Below, in pieces: positions 60,536 to 64,000 of a DNA stretch of 64,000 bases. Numbering within the stretch: position 1 is the first letter of the stretch; every line of letters begins with the position of its first letter. Location: contig OZ234500.1 in assembly GCA_965153455.1 (NCBI GenBank), positions 6,634,001 through 6,698,000 of the forward strand, in the 5' to 3' direction. Source of the DNA: Sphagnum compactum. Taxonomy: Eukaryota > Bryophyta > Sphagnopsida > Sphagnales. Below the pieces are notes generated by a model that did no database searches, was not told the origin of the DNA, and saw only the letters and a list, made by a program, of their open reading frames with translations. The translations under genes and the position numbers were made by a program.

Positions 60536-61549
60536 ATAAGCCATTCATATAAAATTTAAGAATTGCAAACCAGAATGTTTACACAAATAGGTAGTTAGAA
60601 GCTCAAATTTTTGATGATCCATTCATACATTCCTTATGAACTTGTAAGTTCATTTACAAAATTGTCCATGAACTTGCATTTACAAAAATCAAAAGTTGTT
60701 TTGTTTTTTGGGTGCATATGCAAGTAATACTTGACGCAATCCATTTCAAATTGTAACTGCTCTTTAAGAGAACGCCTTTTAAGACGTAACCACTTAACTA
60801 TTTGATGATAAGACGGGTTTTCGCTGTTGACAACCTCAAGAGCTTGTCATATTAAGCTTTGACCTATGGATGCCTGCCATGCCTTATTTACAAGACATAG
60901 TCGCCATAACATGGATGAGTTTTTATGCAAATGTAGACATGTTAGAATTTGCCCAATGATTATTTTGTTAGGGAGAGGCGATAGTAAGCTTGAGTTGATA
61001 GAACTCTAGAGTTTCACATTAAGGCTCTTATAAGGTCTAGGTGATGGTTTCTACTTGAGTGATTGGAAAAACCTATAATGAAGAAGTTCTTGCACTGATT
61101 CACAGAACTTGGTGCAAAACACAAAAACAAACCACAATGCTAGAAGAAATATTCCTCAAAGAAACAGATCATGAGTGAGACACTTGTAAAAACTTTCAAC
61201 ATCTTCTTGGGCATGAAACATGTTCTCAAATAAACTCAATCATAGTTGCTAACCTCACATGTAAAAATTTGGAAATGCGAGGATGTGGGTTGTGCAAAAA
61301 TTGCCAGAAATGTCCCTCCCTTCTACTTCGTGTGCACTCAAGCTCTAGTTGACCCCTGTGACACTCCTTCAAAATGCAAAGCACCTAGGCTTTTGGCACT
61401 TGACCACCTCACTTGTTGTTATGCTTATCCTTGTGCTTTAATGCAAGCACTCACGTTCAAAGAACAATTGTTTTTCTCAAATGCAAGCAAGCTCTAACTA
61501 CTAAAAATGAAAAGAGTGAAAGCTCCTGTGTGAGTGAAGCTTCCTAGCA
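60536..61549. other. Non-coding region
   Basis: An 83-codon plus-strand frame (61246-61497) is Cys-rich but shows no known domain. No gene is called. Confidence 0.4.
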
Positions 61550-62075
61550 CAAAAAATTGTGTTGATGGGCACAAACTGGGGACCAGACTCATTTGACCCT
61601 GAGTTTTGGTCCAAAATTGAGTTTGGAACCTTGTTCAACCCCTTTGTATTTTTTTCAAACCCTAAACCCTAAACCCTTCCCCTGTTTTGGCCAAACTGGG
61701 GGTTCTCATGGCCTCTTTCAATGACTTTACGAATAACTCTAATGAATGAAAAGTGTTAAACAAGAAAAATAACAGGAGATCAAAGTAGTTTTTTCTCACC
61801 TAAAATGGGTCCTCAGGGGAGTTTCACCCCCAGTTTTGGATTTGCATTACATGCGTCTTCACTGCTGGCTCATACACTTCAATAAATCAAGCGTTGTCAG
61901 AGTAAGATCCTACAAATCTTCGAAACTGATACCCAGTTTCATGAACTGGTACCCAATTACTGTAACTTATGGCTAAAACTCAAATGGGGGATGAAACAGG
62001 GATTAGAGGGTCAAAGTAAGTCCCAAAGACAGGGTGACATTGTGAACAACTCTATTTTCCTTCCTTCAAACTGGG
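61550..62075. repeat. Region with inverted CGTAAAGT/ACTGGGG words
   Basis: ACTGGGGACCAGACTC, CAAACTGGGGGT, GACTTTACGAATAACTCT, CCCAGTTTTGG and CAAACTGGGAGAGG recur, mostly as inverted counterparts of the words at 56215-56480. CCCTAAACCCTAAACCC (about 61661-61677) is a telomere-like interruption. Confidence 0.4.
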
Positions 62076-63744
62076 AGAGGTCGATTGCTAATTCTTCTAA
62101 CTCATGGAAAATTTTAAAATAAAATAAAAATAGTAATCCATCCATCAGACTCAAAGAAGCCAAAAAATAATCCAATCACTCCTTCAATCCAAAGGGGGTA
62201 CTAAAGCAAAATTCAATGCCTAGGCAGGAGTCAGTGTAGGCAAAGCTCTTATTAACCTATGGGGTTCACAACCCAATGTTAGTTAAGTGAGGCCTTGTAA
62301 CAACTTCAAACATCTATCTTTTTTGAGTGCTCAAACCAAGGAAGAAGGCAGTTGTCACTTAGGATCCTTGCAGACTGATCAATGAAAATCAAGAAAAACA
62401 TGAACAACAACAACAACAAATGCCCAAAAGCCCAACCAGATAGGCTATAACTTCCTTACTTACTTACACAGCTGATTGTCCTCTTGTTGTCAACAACTCA
62501 GTCTGATATATTTATATATTAAAAAACAATAATAGTTTACATCCAACACCAAAGTTCAAACCCCATGGTAACTGACTATGAAACCCTGGCAAGAAGTCAT
62601 TAAACAAAGCACCCAGCAAAGGGGGGGAAAAAGAAGGAACAAAAAGAGAGGACTCAAGTGGTCGGATCCAGAAGAGCAAAGCCCAAAGTGGGTCACTCTG
62701 GAACATACGAACAAACTGATTATTTAATTAGTTGCTGTACAACATCATCCCCATGAAAAACAAATATTGACATAGGAATGCTTAATGATAAGTACTAAAG
62801 TTTTCTTTAAAGTCAACCTGTCTTTGGTCCCTAGTTTATCTTTCTAGTCCCTGTTTCATCCCCAATTTGAGTGTGGTCTGGAAGTGAGTGAAATCAGGTT
62901 TTATTTCTCAGTTTTTTTTAATCTTCCGATAATACAGAAACTGGAAATCGAAACTTCACAAAGAGTTGCAAGATTTTGTTCTGTTAAGACTTGATTTAAT
63001 GGAGATTATGAGTAAGAGTGACGGTGCCAGGTAAGCAAAATGTAAAACTCAGGGTGAAATTCATATGAGGGTCAATTCACATGAGAAGAACAGTTTGGTC
63101 CCCCTTTTGTTGGTGTGATATACTGTTTTCATCTTGTCTTTGTATTTCATCATCCCCAGTTTAGATACAACTGGGACCCAGTTTCTCCAGTGTGGGGGGT
63201 ACTTTACACTATTGATTCTAAAACAATAAGAATCAGTGCAGGCCATATTGTCACAGACTTATGACAAGATCAATTCAATCTTTGCTTTCAATCGAGTCTG
63301 CACAATCAATTCAAACTTGCTTTCAATTGTTCTGAATAATTTACTCCCCTGATGCTTCTTCTTAGCTCACGAATTGCATGATGCATTGAAGACTAGAGAG
63401 CTGAAGTAAAAACTGATACAAAGGTTTGGTTTAAAGAAAACACATGGTGTGTTTTTTGGTACCTATCATCTGAAGATTCAACAAATTGAGAAGGAAAACC
63501 AAACCCATCACATAAACAATGTACACATTTGCCTCCACAATTGGCAAATCCCATAAATCAAAATGAATAAATGGGTTCATCATGAGTTAATGCATGTTTT
63601 GTCCTTAGAGAAGGTCCACAACCAGTAGTAAAACAGCCTGTAAATCTACAGTAATTTGGATGAAGTTCACGCTTTAAATAATATGAGCTCATGTACATTG
63701 TAATAATATTCTAACTTCTTCAGTCTTTTTTTTTAATGAATTTT
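62076..63744. other. Non-coding region
   Basis: No gene recognised. About 62565-62680 resembles part of 38985-39080. CCCCAGTT words continue sporadically to about 63215. Confidence 0.4.
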
Positions 63745-63960
63745 TTAGTGCAGCCTAAAAGCAAGGAGCACCATAAGAAGATGTATAAAATTTGGCAATC
63801 ATCCTTAGGAAGATTTAGCCAAACCTGGCTATAAATCAGATACGAACCACATATTATGAAGCAGAAATTTTCAGTCTTTCTTCTATGTTTCTGGCTACTT
63901 ACAAGATCTAAATGTAGCAATCTGGCGGATTTTTATTTTTCATTTCTGGCAATTGAAACC
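63745..63960. repeat. Dispersed repeat, copy 2
   Basis: The same ordered blocks as at 51000-51235: CATAAGAAGATG, TTGGCAATCATCC, TTAGGAAGATTT, CAAACCTGGCTAT and TTCTGGCTAC. The element may extend past the window end. Confidence 0.6.
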
Positions 63961-64000
63961 CCAAAACTATAACATGATTTTTGAAATTTGAATTTCACCT

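Noticed and set aside
1-64000. A defence island, CRISPR array, operon or biosynthetic cluster
   Set aside because: The content is eukaryotic: spliced genes, transposon fossils and satellites. The regular repeats are head-to-tail minisatellites without unique spacers.

Overview
The window looks like nuclear DNA of a land plant with a repeat-rich, gene-poor, AT-rich genome. Two genes have GT-AG introns and conserved plant-type domains (an NT5C-type HAD phosphatase and an organellar SUV3 helicase). A third is a single-exon F-box/kelch gene of the plant KFB/KMD type. The rest is decayed class II transposons, MITE-like inverted repeats and minisatellites. The species cannot be fixed from the sequence; a seed-free plant is possible, but that is inference.

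Layout. 1-5.0 kb is AT-rich with no gene. 5.16-7.80 kb (minus) is a six-exon gene for a 374-residue NT5C-like 5'(3')-nucleotidase family protein. 7.8-12.1 kb is intergenic with several inverted-repeat elements. 12.14-20.11 kb (minus) is a 16-exon gene for a 611-residue SUV3-type ATP-dependent RNA helicase; its leader holds an in-frame poly-Met/poly-Lys uORF. 20.5-25.5 kb is T-rich and AT-rich sequence ending in a 51-bp minisatellite. 25.9-27.8 kb (minus) is a broken hAT transposase, and 28.6-28.9 kb a MITE-like element. 32.6-34.7 kb (plus) is a broken pogo/Tigger-like transposase. 34.9-36.6 kb is a purine-rich minisatellite. 36.6-45.3 kb is non-genic with MITEs, G-rich tracts and short tandem repeats. 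45.9-47.2 kb (plus) is the intact F-box/kelch gene with a GC-rich promoter side and a degenerate tandem repeat downstream. 48-56 kb is more minisatellites and dispersed repeats. 56.7-58.5 kb is a broken PIF/Harbinger transposase, probably with its partner ORF on the other strand. 59.0-60.5 kb holds two adjacent satellite-like arrays with nearly the same period (about 164 bp). The rest to 64 kb has no recognisable gene.

The three genes do not form a pathway. The nucleotidase-like and SUV3 genes lie in tandem on the minus strand, 4.3 kb apart, and both probably encode organelle-targeted nucleic-acid or nucleotide enzymes. That shared targeting is inferred from their N-termini. I found no tRNA, rRNA or CRISPR and no convincing new multi-gene system. 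The most unusual material is non-coding: nested or three-armed inverted repeats, the paired 164-bp arrays, the purine tract, and the SUV3 uORF. Gene models were built by hand from splice signals, reading phase and remembered family motifs; no database search was run.
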